Source: Patescibacteria group bacterium (GTDB lineage Bacteria > Patescibacteriota > Minisyncoccia > Phycocordibacterales > Phycocordibacteraceae). From it: DNA of 22,890 bases. A model generated the notes under the pieces. That model did not search any database, was not told the DNA's origin, and worked only from the letters and a program-made list of their open reading frames with translations. Shown piece after piece: positions 1 to 7,133 of the stretch. The DNA is taken from NCBI GenBank assembly GCA_018823385.1, contig JAHJIK010000027.1, positions 1 to 22,890 on the forward strand, written 5' to 3'. The position numbers were made by a program, and so were the translations under genes. Every line of letters begins with the position of its first letter. Position 1 is the stretch's first letter.

Positions 1-1
1 C

Positions 2-118
2 ACGTTCAGAACAATTGACTGGAAGGGGCTTGCTTTTGAACTCCATTGGTTAAGGCTTCAGATACCCAAGGCTACAATATCCGGAGTTTCACTAGGTATA
101 GAAAGAGCCGCTTTGTAG
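2..118 (+). CDS. 3' end of an unidentified gene entering from the left edge
   Basis: A plus-strand frame is open from the first bases to a TAG at 116-118, giving 38 codons that end with residues like GVSLGIERAAL. The stop lies inside the hairpin at 98-131, as is common when a terminator overlaps a gene end. No family can be recognised from so short a piece. It could be the C-terminus of a gene lying to the left, or a chance open frame. Confidence 0.25.
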   Translation, partial: TFRTIDWKGLAFELHWLRLQIPKATISGVSLGIERAAL

Positions 119-131
119 CGGCTCTTTCTAT
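98..131. terminator. Strong hairpin terminator, probably bidirectional
   Basis: A perfect 15-base inverted repeat, ATAGAAAGAGCCGCT and its complement, flanks a TTGT loop. The arms are A-rich on the left and T-rich on the right, so it can end transcription from either side. It lies just beyond the stop of the minus-strand glutaredoxin-MauE gene and under the end of the partial plus-strand frame. Confidence 0.8.
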
Positions 132-150
132 GTTCTTTGCTAATACACCA

Positions 151-906
151 CTAATGCATACCTACCATTACCAGCATCCAGAGCGCCATCGCTATCATCA
201 TGAGATTCTCAGTGAGAGATAGGAAGCCGAGCGGAACATTACTGTTTCCACCGACACAGGCACATTTGAGTTCTCGCTTGTCGATGTAGACGGCCTTGAA
301 CACAGATACTGCACCAATGATTCCAATGAACAGCGCAACTGGAATTGATAGCCAAGACAATGCGCCTGCCACCATGAGTGCTCCCGCTCCAAGTTCTGCA
401 TATGGGTATATATATCCATACCGAACCCAGCGACGAGCAAGCAGATCATAGTTCAGGAACATACTGGAGAAGCTCTCAATGTCTTGGAGCTTAAGCATGC
501 CGAGTACCATCATTGAGAGAGCGATGAACCATTGCACTGTTTGCAGGGTAAGCAAGTTTCCGTACGTTGCGTAGCTTACTGCCAAAGCCATGAGGGCTGT
601 GGTAGCAAACACTACTACAACGGGCGTATACGTCGTGCCCTTAGGATCGCGCACTTTCATGCCTAACGACTTACGCAGATCATCATACCCACCAATTCTT
701 TTGTCGTTAATGAAGATTTGCGGTGTCGATTCTACAGAGTGATCAGCCTTGAATGCATCCACTTCCTGACGGGTGTGAAGTATTCGATCATCGACTTCAT
801 ACCCACGCTTCCTTAGAAGCCAGCGAGCTTTCAGACCATACGGACAGGTATGGTCTGGTAGCACCATTCGGTAGAGGATCGCTGTTCGTTTAGTAGTCTG
901 GTTCAT
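151..906 (-). CDS. Glutaredoxin-MauE/DoxX membrane fusion protein
   Basis: The 251-residue protein joins two redox modules. Residues about 8-85 form a glutaredoxin-like domain with a single-cysteine CPYG motif (residues 21-24) and the TPQIF segment that supplies the cis-proline. From about residue 94 the chain has several hydrophobic helices of the MauE/DoxX type, with a CxC pair (Cys215, Cys217) before the last helix. MauE-type proteins are linked to disulfide formation or repair in the envelope. The fusion suggests electrons pass between the cytosolic thiol domain and the membrane cysteines, which is inference. It lies downstream of a DUF305 gene on the same strand, 18 bases away, and is probably co-transcribed. 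The dithiol CPYC is reduced to CPYG, so a monothiol mechanism is likely. Confidence 0.8.
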   Translation of the reverse strand: MNQTTKRTAILYRMVLPDHTCPYGLKARWLLRKRGYEVDDRILHTRQEVDAFKADHSVESTPQIFINDKRIGGYDDLRKSLGMKVRDPKGTTYTPVVVVFATTALMALAVSYATYGNLLTLQTVQWFIALSMMVLGMLKLQDIESFSSMFLNYDLLARRWVRYGYIYPYAELGAGALMVAGALSWLSIPVALFIGIIGAVSVFKAVYIDKRELKCACVGGNSNVPLGFLSLTENLMMIAMALWMLVMVGMH

Positions 907-924
907 AACGCATGCAGTCTCTAC

Positions 925-1308
925 TTAGTTCCCGTACCAAGCCTTTTGCCAGTCCTGCATCTCTTTGATCTCGGTGTTCTGTGCAGAGATGATGTTCTTT
1001 GCAAGATCCTTTATCTCTTGATGCTTTGCATCTTTGAGAGCTGCCTCTGCCATTACTACTGCTCCCTGATGGTGCATAATCATCTCACTCAAGAAAGCTT
1101 GATCAAATGCATCTCCTGTTTTTCCAGAGAGACCTTGCATCATAGAATCCATTTCTCCCTGCATCCCGTTCATTGAACCTCCCATAGTCGTACCGTCAGC
1201 CATCATATGGCCTCCGGTAGTTGCCGCAGGTTCCGGGGCCTTGTTCATAGCAAGTGCATAACCCCCACCAGCGCCAATAATAAGAGCAACGAGTCCTTCA
1301 ACAATCAC
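925..1308 (-). CDS. Exported DUF305 protein
   Basis: This 127-residue protein has an N-terminal hydrophobic segment (residues about 4-20) that would export or anchor it, then a Met/Gly-rich linker, then a DUF305 helical domain with the hallmark MIMHHQGAVVMAE near residue 80. DUF305 proteins are small four-helix ferritin-like proteins often found with copper or redox genes; their biochemical role is not settled. The start is GTG, because the nearest upstream ATG in the same leader runs into TGA in its own frame. The Met-rich linker (HMMADGTTMGGSMNGMQGEMDSMM) has the look of a copper-binding stretch, which is inference. It shares strand and spacing with the glutaredoxin-MauE gene. Confidence 0.85.
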   Translation of the reverse strand: MIVEGLVALIIGAGGGYALAMNKAPEPAATTGGHMMADGTTMGGSMNGMQGEMDSMMQGLSGKTGDAFDQAFLSEMIMHHQGAVVMAEAALKDAKHQEIKDLAKNIISAQNTEIKEMQDWQKAWYGN

Positions 1309-1358
1309 ATTTTTTCCATGGAGTTTAGTTAAGTGAAATAAAGATAATTAGAGGGTTT

Positions 1359-1727
1359 CTATGGCACTCTCGGATTTAGGAGACCGCTTGAGAAGAGTTC
1401 TTGAAGGAAAGGTGGTACTGGGTAGGAACGTCTTCGGTTCCCCGGTGGATGTTCAGGTTTTGGAACAATGAGCCAAATCCAGGCGAGCGCGAAGATTGGT
1501 AGGGCAAACGTGAGAATCTCGACGAGAGTAATCGTAAATGTATTCTGCCAGCTCGTTATGTGATCCATGACCGACATTGGGCAGATTGAGGTCTCGCCCT
1601 TCATGAACGGACAGCCGCCCATACTGTGATCCATGGGCATCGCCATGGTGAAAAGCATCAGGAGAGGAACTACTACTATCAAAGCCAGGGCTGACCACGA
1701 TAGGAGTTTCTTTATCTGCGCAGTCAT
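1359..1727 (-). CDS. Two-helix membrane protein with Met/His/Cys-rich loop
   Basis: The 122-residue protein has hydrophobic segments near residues 10-30 and 63-87. The loop between them contains MPMDHSMGGCPFM and a later CPMSVMDH, so Met, His and Cys are concentrated on one side of the membrane. The C-terminus is Pro/Arg-rich. I do not recognise a named family. The composition and the position between two DUF305 genes suggest soft-metal (copper-like) handling, which is inference. It is transcribed divergently from the DUF305 membrane gene at 1815; the 87-base AT-rich gap between them probably holds both promoters. Confidence 0.65.
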   Translation of the reverse strand: MTAQIKKLLSWSALALIVVVPLLMLFTMAMPMDHSMGGCPFMKGETSICPMSVMDHITSWQNTFTITLVEILTFALPIFALAWIWLIVPKPEHPPGNRRRSYPVPPFLQELFSSGLLNPRVP

Positions 1728-1814
1728 ACCTCTATTCTATACCTATTAAGAAGGGATAAAAGGTACAATATCTATAAGTATTATCAGTTCGCATAAACTA
1801 ATATTTCTATAAAT

Positions 1815-2261
1815 ATGAGAGATGCCTCCTACAGCAAACTAGCTCTCATGGCCGGACTCCATGTAGTCGCCATGTTCGTCCTCATGTTTGCAATGGTAAA
1901 CGTATTTGCGAACGCGGTTCCAAATATCAATTTTCTCTATATGGGAATCATGATGACTGCCCCTATGCTCATTCTTGAGATGCTCCTCATGGGCATGATG
2001 TACAAAGACAAGAAATTGAACAAGATCATAATTGGTATAGGGTTCGTTGTTCTCGTAGTTTCATTTCTTGCGATTCGATATCAGACTTTTGTTGGAGACA
2101 AGGGATTCCTTCAATCTATGATTCCGCACCACTCTGGAGCCATCCTTATGTGTGAGGAAGCGAAGATTACTGATCCTGAAATCAAGCAGTTGTGCCAGAA
2201 CATCATCGCTAGCCAACAGCAGGAGATTGAAGAGATGAATAAGATTCTTGAACGGTTATAA
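1815..2261 (+). CDS. Membrane-anchored DUF305 protein
   Basis: The 148-residue protein has three hydrophobic helices (about residues 8-32, 40-60 and 70-90) followed by a short DUF305 helical domain with MIPHHSGAILMCEEA near residue 101 and a C-terminal amphipathic helix rich in Gln and Glu. The HHSG motif is the family signature. It is the second DUF305 protein of the cluster, but here the domain is tethered by three helices rather than one. It is divergent from the neighbouring cluster and is followed by an AT-rich hairpin. Confidence 0.85.
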   Translation: MRDASYSKLALMAGLHVVAMFVLMFAMVNVFANAVPNINFLYMGIMMTAPMLILEMLLMGMMYKDKKLNKIIIGIGFVVLVVSFLAIRYQTFVGDKGFLQSMIPHHSGAILMCEEAKITDPEIKQLCQNIIASQQQEIEEMNKILERL

Positions 2262-2272
2262 TTTTTTTCATA

Positions 2273-2314
2273 TAGCAAATGAAAATCTCCCCAGTGAGCG
2301 GTTTTAATTTGCTA
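2273..2314 (+). terminator. AT-rich hairpin after the DUF305 membrane gene
   Basis: TAGCAAATGAAAA pairs with TTTTAATTTGCTA with one mismatch, around a loop of about 16 bases. It sits 11 bases after the stop at 2261. The T-run is weak, so terminator function is probable rather than sure. Confidence 0.5.
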
Positions 2315-2406
2315 AATTTCTCAATCACACAAATCCATCGGTATTTTGCTGCTGGAACTGAACGGGAATAGAACCCGGATTAGTACACACCTCACCAACC
2401 CTATCG

Positions 2407-3753
2407 CTATTTAAGTGCGCTCAGTAGAGCCTGGAGCGAAGATGCGGCGTTGGTCGCATTTGGCTTAACGGCGCGTGCCTGACGGAGTGCTGCATCGATA
2501 GCATCGTCTACCTCAGTCCACTTCGCCTTGTTCATCGGCTTAAGGCGCGCCTCTGCGTTGTCCCACTCATATTCAAGATCGCCTATGCGGTCCTTAGCGC
2601 CAGCAAGATCGCCTTGGTTCACGAGATTGAGCGTATCCTGAGTAATGGTGCGGAACGATGAGAGGTCTCCGAGCGGTGAACTTGCTGCTGATGGCTGATT
2701 TGTGGCTGTGGGCTTCGGTGACGTTACGGCTGGGGTGCCACTAGTAGAAGCCCTAGCTGCTGTAGCCTCTTCGTCTGTCTCTGTAGCGTCACCCACTTCA
2801 CCATCCTGATCTTCTACTTCTTCTTGGTCTTGGGTACCTGTAACCACAGGCGCTCCTGCTCGAAGTGATTCCTGGCGTGCATGATATCCCACTCCAGAGA
2901 TAACTAGGATGAGAGCGAGCGTAATCGATGTCTGCCACAATCCACCACGACCTCCTTGAGAAGTTATCTCATTCTGCACGAGTGCTGGATTGGTAACGTC
3001 CTTCTTGCTGATGGCCAGGTATATGACCGCTCCAACGATACCTGCGATAAAGAGAGCGCTCGTGACGGTTGCTCCAAGTCCTAAGCCGCCGTACTTAGTA
3101 GGCTGCGAAAGAAGATCTCCAATAGACGCTCCGAGCGGTCGCGTAAGGATATAGATCGCCCAGAACGCGAGGATGGAGTTGAGTCCCATACGCCATGCGA
3201 GAGCGAACGCAGCAATAGCAACCGCGACGATTACGCCGGTCGTGAAGTATCCGAGTCCGAGACCTTCAGCGAGCAAATCCCCTGCTGCTGTACCGAGTGC
3301 GAACGTAAAGAGAATAGCGAGCCAATAGAATGCTTCGCGCTGTCCTGTAACGATCGAATGTATCGAGAGAGTTTTCTCTTTCAGATACCACGCAATAAAC
3401 GTGAGACCGAGAAGAACACTAAAGAAAATAGTACTTGCTTCGAGAGGTACACCGATAGCATCCGTAAGGTTATCCGTGACCAGAGTACCGAACACACTGA
3501 TAAGCACTACCGCAGACCAGTAGATACCTGGAACGTACCGCTTCGCCTTGAACTGAAAGAACAGCGCGACGATCAGGAGAATGCCCGTTACGACGGACGT
3601 GATCGTAAGGCCCAAGTTGAGATTCACGTTTAGGAAATCTGCCGCTGTTTCACCTACCGTAGTGCCCAGAATCTTAATGATCCAGAAAAAGGCGGTTATC
3701 TCAGGAACTCTATTTAAAAGGCTACGGGCGGGGCTCTGGTCTACGGATGTCAT
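2407..3753 (-). CDS. COG4705-type multi-helix membrane protein with extra C-terminal domain
   Basis: The 448-residue protein opens with the pattern of the uncharacterised COG4705 membrane family: VPEITAFFWIIKILGTTVGE followed by repeated helix pairs with G-T/D-L-L motifs (such as GTAAGDLLAEGLGLGYFTTG), giving about eight hydrophobic helices up to residue 250. The remainder is unusual: one more helix near 270-290, an acidic low-complexity stretch (residues about 300-325), a Thr/Ser/Pro-rich linker, and a helical domain of about 90 residues at the C-terminus. The function is unknown. It is the last gene of a minus-strand set with a sigma factor and a small membrane protein, which suggests it is part of that regulon. 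Confidence 0.72.
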   Translation of the reverse strand: MTSVDQSPARSLLNRVPEITAFFWIIKILGTTVGETAADFLNVNLNLGLTITSVVTGILLIVALFFQFKAKRYVPGIYWSAVVLISVFGTLVTDNLTDAIGVPLEASTIFFSVLLGLTFIAWYLKEKTLSIHSIVTGQREAFYWLAILFTFALGTAAGDLLAEGLGLGYFTTGVIVAVAIAAFALAWRMGLNSILAFWAIYILTRPLGASIGDLLSQPTKYGGLGLGATVTSALFIAGIVGAVIYLAISKKDVTNPALVQNEITSQGGRGGLWQTSITLALILVISGVGYHARQESLRAGAPVVTGTQDQEEVEDQDGEVGDATETDEEATAARASTSGTPAVTSPKPTATNQPSAASSPLGDLSSFRTITQDTLNLVNQGDLAGAKDRIGDLEYEWDNAEARLKPMNKAKWTEVDDAIDAALRQARAVKPNATNAASSLQALLSALK

Positions 3754-3818
3754 GTATATAGGATTATGGCGGCGCAGAACGCCTTCCTAAGTACTATGCC
3801 GTTCGTCTCCATTTACTT

Positions 3819-4307
3819 TCAAAACGGGAGAACGATGTCGTCACTTGTCTGCCGCACAGCCTCAAAGAGCGAGGTATCGTGCGTAAGGTAATAGTAGATT
3901 GCATGACCGAAATCCGATGCCATCAAGCCAAGTCCGAGAAGCACGGTTATACCCGCCACTACACCTACAGTCTTAACCGTCTTAAATCTGTATACCGTCT
4001 GGGTCTTCTTAAGGCTTAGGTACGCACCTGCTACGAAGAGTGCGAAAAGGATAAGCCAGACTATAGGGGCTCCTTGGAAGATACTTTCAAGTGGAGATTC
4101 GATTAGGACCGCAGGACTCACTCCCTCGTTATCAAAGAAAACGTAGTCGGCGACTGAGAGCGCAATCGCTCCGACAAATATGGATAGGATGGCAAACGTC
4201 CAGAAAACCCACTTTCGCAAAAGAAAGTACCAGAAAGGACGAGGTGTTATTCCCCTATCTCGTATCTCGCTTATGACATCTTTTGAAAAGTCATCCATCG
4301 TTTCCAT
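3819..4307 (-). CDS. Small membrane protein, candidate anti-sigma factor
   Basis: The 162-residue protein has a short soluble N-terminus (METMDDFSKDVISEIRDRG) and three hydrophobic helices (about residues 30-52, 74-92 and 108-128). Its start lies one base beyond the sigma-factor stop, so the pair is translationally coupled. ECF sigma factors are usually followed by a membrane-bound anti-sigma factor, and the soluble head plus membrane anchor fits. I see no zinc-binding HxxxCxxC motif, so it is not a typical ZAS-domain protein. The role is inferred from position. Confidence 0.65.
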   Translation of the reverse strand: METMDDFSKDVISEIRDRGITPRPFWYFLLRKWVFWTFAILSIFVGAIALSVADYVFFDNEGVSPAVLIESPLESIFQGAPIVWLILFALFVAGAYLSLKKTQTVYRFKTVKTVGVVAGITVLLGLGLMASDFGHAIYYYLTHDTSLFEAVRQTSDDIVLPF

Positions 4308-4308
4308 A

Positions 4309-4875
4309 CTATACGCTTGTTATATTCATTTCTTGTAAGACCTTACCGAGAGCCATTTTGCCCCGAGCAATATACGTAGCTACCGTTCCTGGAGCCATTT
4401 CCAGAATATCCGAGATCTCGTCGTAGCTCTTCCCTTCGAAGAAGCGGAGTACCAAGATTTCTCTGTATTCAGGTTTCAAACGCTGTAGAGCCTTTGCGAT
4501 ATGCATACTTCGAAGTCTCGCATCACTCTCTACCGCGATATCGAGCTCGTCAGGAATTGACTCGAATAGCGTAAGTGCGTCTTCACTCGCAAACGCTTGA
4601 GCGCGATTGCGCATATACCTGAAGTGCATCATCACTTCGTTGTGGGTGATTCTGTAGATCCAGGAACTAAACGAAAGCGACGGCTTATAGTCGTTGAGAT
4701 TCAAATAAACCTTTATGAAGGATTCTTGGAGAAGATCCTTTGTAGTGTCGGAATCGAATGCTCCCAATCGCTGAATATACCTTGATAGCTGATATCGATA
4801 CCGATCAATAATTACCGAAAATGCTTCTGGATCTTTGAGGGCGTCTACTGCCGCGTTTTGATCCGAGGTTTCCAT
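4309..4875 (-). CDS. ECF-type RNA polymerase sigma factor
   Basis: The 188-residue protein has both conserved sigma-70 regions of the ECF group. Region 2 covers about residues 20-85, with DLLQESFIKVYLNLNDY and SFSSWIYRITHNEVMMHFR. Region 4 covers about 130-180, with LKPEYREILVLRFFEGKSYDEISDILEM and a helix-turn-helix. Regions 1 and 3 are absent, as is normal for the group. It heads a minus-strand operon with a small membrane protein and a COG4705 protein, which are its likely regulator and target. Its upstream side ends about 45 bases before the first copy of the accessory-block repeat, so the promoter lies against that junction. Confidence 0.9.
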   Translation of the reverse strand: METSDQNAAVDALKDPEAFSVIIDRYRYQLSRYIQRLGAFDSDTTKDLLQESFIKVYLNLNDYKPSLSFSSWIYRITHNEVMMHFRYMRNRAQAFASEDALTLFESIPDELDIAVESDARLRSMHIAKALQRLKPEYREILVLRFFEGKSYDEISDILEMAPGTVATYIARGKMALGKVLQEMNITSV

Positions 4876-4919
4876 CTTTCTATTCTACATTTCTTCTATC
4901 CTTCACAAGATAAGACGTA

Positions 4920-5154
4920 TTGTTTATCGACGCGTCTCGTGCGCGATACCCTAGCACGAGTTGGCTGGGGCACTCGGACAATATCTTACCCGAAAGTCGT
5001 GCTCCCGACGAAGCACTGGCGCTCGATGCGTTGACTAAAAGCGCGCGCGAATGGGCTGTCGACCCAGCCTTCAAAGGTCGTGTGGCTGAGCTCGCTAAGG
5101 AGTGCCGCAAGACTATGGAGGGTTCGGATGACGTCCCCGAAGTCCCCGACGTCC
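4920..5154 (+). repeat. Repeat copy A (complete: head plus tail)
   Basis: The head, 4920-4970, carries TTGTTTATCGACGCG, a 7-base inverted repeat (CTCGTGC at 4936-4942, GCACGAG at 4954-4960) and GGCTGGGG (4963-4970). The tail, from 5130, is GACGTCCCCGAAGTCCCC plus a third weaker unit. Head core and tail core are about 160 bases apart and are loosely inverted complements. The left end marks the change from host-like to G+C-rich DNA. Confidence 0.75.
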
Positions 5155-5177
5155 AAAACCTCGATCAGGCGGCCTGA
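4920..5177 (+). CDS. Small protein of the WLG/DVPEVP repeat family (copy A, longest intact frame)
   Basis: An 85-codon frame begins at TTG (4920) and runs through the whole repeat. It starts FIDASRARYPSTSWLGHSDN, continues through a charged helical stretch with REWAVDPAFKGRVAELAKECRKT, and ends DVPEVPDVQNLDQAA. Coding nature is supported by copy D, whose first 17 codons differ only at two synonymous third positions, and by copy B, where REWAVDPAF corresponds to CEWRAQPEF without a gap. The true start could be internal. It runs convergently into the Nudix-like pseudogene, overlapping its 3' end by 13 bases. I do not recognise the family or its function. Confidence 0.5.
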   Translation: MFIDASRARYPSTSWLGHSDNILPESRAPDEALALDALTKSAREWAVDPAFKGRVAELAKECRKTMEGSDDVPEVPDVQNLDQAA

Positions 5178-5655
5178 GGGAGTTGGTCAAGAAAGTCGCC
5201 GAGACCATCAGCCAGATCGGAGGCGTGCTCGCGCTTTATCCAGCTGTATTCCACTCGCCTTCCGTTCTGCTCTATGACCCAGGAGCGTTTGCGAGCTGAG
5301 GCATCAGGCTCCACTAGGTAGAAGTGGCGGTCGATAGCCGACGCTTCGCTCATCGGCACCGGCTCTGAGACCAACAAGTATCGCCCTACCTCTGTCTCGT
5401 CGGCGATCCTGAGAGCAGCTTCGTGGAGGGTCTCCCCTTCATTCGCGTCTCCGTGTGGAAGCCGAACGGAGAACGGCTGCTCATCGAGATCCGGCGATGG
5501 CACAACACATCAAGGACCCTTGCGAGGATGTGGAGGCGTTCGCCCCGTTGAGGCGCGCTGGTGAGTTGCTCGGTGCCATGGAGCTTCGTCGAGTCGCCTA
5601 GGCCGTCTTGGCAAGTCCCTAAGTCCCCCAAGTCCGTGCTTCGCCTGACTATCAT
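5165..5655 (-). pseudogene. Frameshifted Nudix-like gene
   Basis: The intact 3' part (5165-about 5500) encodes FSVRLPHG, a degenerate Nudix box (G-x5-E-x7-R-I-A-D-E-T) and a C-terminus IDRHFYLVEP-ASARKRSWVIEQ nearly matching the second Nudix-like gene at 7336-7884. The homology continues upstream in another frame (RLHILARVLD against LLYILAGGQL). Between the two anchor points this copy is about 5 bases longer than the other, which explains the shift. The upstream frame finally runs antisense through a lone repeat tail at 5615-5635. The Nudix box lacks the first catalytic Glu of REUxEE, as does its paralogue. It is probably non-functional, and its 3' end overlaps the convergent small frame of copy A. 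Confidence 0.6.
5615..5635 (+). repeat. Lone repeat tail (copy A')
   Basis: GTCCCTAAGTCCCCCAAGTC repeats the 9-base tail unit about three times, but no clear head lies 160 bases upstream, where the Nudix pseudogene is found. It separates the pseudogene from the promoter at 5682. Confidence 0.5.
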
Positions 5656-5681
5656 CTGATCGCGGAGGCAGCCCTAACGCA

Positions 5682-5710
5682 TTGTATTTATTGAATAAGT
5701 TATGTACTAT
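5682..5710 (+). promoter_or_regulatory. Sigma-70-type promoter
   Basis: TTGTAT (5682-5687) and TACTAT (5705-5710) are separated by exactly 17 bases. The predicted transcript starts near 5717 and enters four consecutive hairpins before the gene at 5921. The same TACTAT and spacing occur in the promoter at 9910. Confidence 0.6.
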
Positions 5711-5789
5711 GATGTGAGATCGTTGACTGGTCATGAAAGACCACCTAAGTTGCGCCTCGCAAATTTTGTGATACCGACCCAGCGGCCTC

Positions 5790-5824
5790 GGCCGTGAAGT
5801 GCGGGCTACCCTTTCGGCCTTTTT
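5790..5824 (+). terminator. Terminator-like hairpin 1 in the 5717-5884 RNA
   Basis: GGCCG (5790-5794) pairs with CGGCC (5815-5819), followed at once by five T. The loop holds a GGGCTACCC mini-hairpin. Confidence 0.5.
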
Positions 5825-5853
5825 GCCCGATTAGGATGTCCTCTATGGGTTGC

Positions 5854-5884
5854 AGCCCTCCTGGTTGATCTAGGGGGGCTTTTT
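5854..5884 (+). terminator. Terminator-like hairpin 2 in the 5717-5884 RNA
   Basis: AGCCCTCCT (5854-5862) pairs with AGGGGGGCT (5872-5880) with one G-T pair, followed by TTTT. This is a textbook Rho-independent terminator, placed 37 bases before the GTG of the next gene in the same direction. Confidence 0.7.
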
Positions 5885-5920
5885 GCATTACTGTCCTGGT
5901 TCCATAGTGGGGAGGGTACG

Positions 5921-7015
5921 GTGAGCGACAATTCTTCTCGATCGAGACCCTGGTGGAGTTCGTGGATAATCGGCGGGTGCATCGCCCTATTTCTCATCTT
6001 TATTGTATTCGCGCTGGTATGGGCGACCTTTTCGTACGACAAGGTTTCGTCGTCTATTATTCAGATTTTTATTTTTCTGGCTTCTACTTACGCATCTTGG
6101 ATTATTTCTCGACATTTTGCCACAAAGCAGAAGGCGGCCGAGTCCCGCAAAATGGGCGTTCTGGCTGGGCGGCGGGTTATCGAACTCTATAAAAACGTGC
6201 AGTCTCTTCTTTCTAAAACTTTAGTATACCGCGACCCAAATTCCCTATCTCAAGAGCGGTTCATCCACATTGCAAATAGACTTGAGGAAATATCGTTCTC
6301 CGTAAGGTCTACTTTGGCTGACGTGAAGTCTATAGCCGAAATTGGAATTGATGACGAGGATGAACTGGGAATACCTGCTGACCAAGAAGCATCTGGAATC
6401 GTGAACGTCGTCGCTTGTCCCTATTGCCATGCGAAAAACTACGTTTCGACTCCAGCGCACGCCGGGGCCACTCAGGAGATGGCTTGCATAGAATGCAAAG
6501 ACATATTCATCACCCATCGGAGGCCAGACCGCACTGTTTTTGCACGGCCTCGGGTACGCAAGAAAGCCACCCTGGCTCCAACTCCAAAGTTCCGCTCAGT
6601 TACAGACGGAGACGACATTGTACCGATCCGAAAGGAGTCTCCTCATTCTTCGGCGGACCCGCGAACCGCCGTCGCTCCCATGGCTCATGTGAAAGTTAAA
6701 TGTCCGAGCTGTCCGGCGGAGAACGAGTATGGATATAGATCGAACTATACCTATTTGAACAGGTCTTGCTTTGAGTGTTTTACGAGATTCCATTATGATC
6801 TAAACTCAAACGTTGCCGAAATCATAGACAAGAGTGAACCGGTAGTACTGCATGCGCATTTCAGCGGCAATTTGTACAGTTACATCAACTGTACAGGTTG
6901 CGCCCAACGTGTGAGAACTGACAAGCCGACTGTCAACTCAAGGAACGAGCGGATTGTTCAGTGTTTTCGCTGCGGGACCAGCCATATATCCGAGATTCCA
7001 GATATTGCGCTTTGA
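5921..7015 (+). CDS. Membrane-anchored protein with three zinc-ribbon modules
   Basis: The 364-residue protein starts at GTG behind GGGGAGGG. Residues about 13-35 and 43-60 form two transmembrane helices. A basic, helical segment (65-140) follows. Three separate CxxC pairs of CxxC type follow: CPYC...CIEC (about 168-195), CPSC...CFEC (about 264-290) and CTGC...CFRC (about 325-350), each a zinc-ribbon-like knuckle facing the cytosol. Between the first and second ribbons is a disordered basic linker. No catalytic domain is evident, and I cannot name the family. Membrane plus zinc-ribbon architecture suggests a sensor or nucleic-acid/protein-binding receptor, which is inference. It is preceded by tandem terminators and probably regulated by read-through. 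Confidence 0.75.
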   Translation: MSDNSSRSRPWWSSWIIGGCIALFLIFIVFALVWATFSYDKVSSSIIQIFIFLASTYASWIISRHFATKQKAAESRKMGVLAGRRVIELYKNVQSLLSKTLVYRDPNSLSQERFIHIANRLEEISFSVRSTLADVKSIAEIGIDDEDELGIPADQEASGIVNVVACPYCHAKNYVSTPAHAGATQEMACIECKDIFITHRRPDRTVFARPRVRKKATLAPTPKFRSVTDGDDIVPIRKESPHSSADPRTAVAPMAHVKVKCPSCPAENEYGYRSNYTYLNRSCFECFTRFHYDLNSNVAEIIDKSEPVVLHAHFSGNLYSYINCTGCAQRVRTDKPTVNSRNERIVQCFRCGTSHISEIPDIAL

Positions 7016-7079
7016 TCTCAGCAAGAGCCACAGGCCTGACGCGGGAATACGCGCAAAGGCTCGTTCCTTAGTGTGAACT

Positions 7080-7124
7080 GGCCCCACGGAGAGTGTTGCT
7101 GGCAAAGGTGTTGCTCCGTCGGCC
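7080..7124 (+). terminator. Hairpin downstream of the zinc-ribbon membrane gene
   Basis: GGCCCCACGGAG (7080-7091) pairs with CTCCGTCGGCC (7114-7124), with one irregularity in the stem. No T-run follows, so it may instead be part of repeat copy B, whose core starts 10 bases later. Confidence 0.4.
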
Positions 7125-7133
7125 TTGCGACCT

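Larger units (their letters stand above)
5717..5884 (+). ncRNA. Candidate structured RNA: small RNA or attenuator leader
   Basis: Downstream of the promoter lie four hairpins in a row: TGGTC/GACCA (5728-5743), TTGCG/CGCAA (5750-5762), GGCCG/CGGCC followed by T5 (5790-5824), and a 9-bp stem followed by TTTTT (5854-5884). The last two look like Rho-independent terminators, so most transcripts would end as a species of about 110-170 bases unless read-through is allowed into the zinc-ribbon gene at 5921. I do not recognise a known riboswitch or T-box core. The distinction between a free small RNA and a cis-acting leader cannot be made from sequence alone. Confidence 0.42.

Noticed and set aside
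2340..2400. tRNA gene on the minus strand (CCGGGTTCTATTCCCG resembles a T-arm)
   Set aside because: No matching 5' acceptor, D-arm or anticodon arm could be assembled; T-loop position 57 would be unusual. At most a fragment.
5500..5603. A further small repeat-family frame starting MAQHIKDPCEDVE on the + strand before the tail at 5615
   Set aside because: The region aligns better, on the opposite strand, with the Nudix-like gene at 7336; the plus frame lacks the WLG head.
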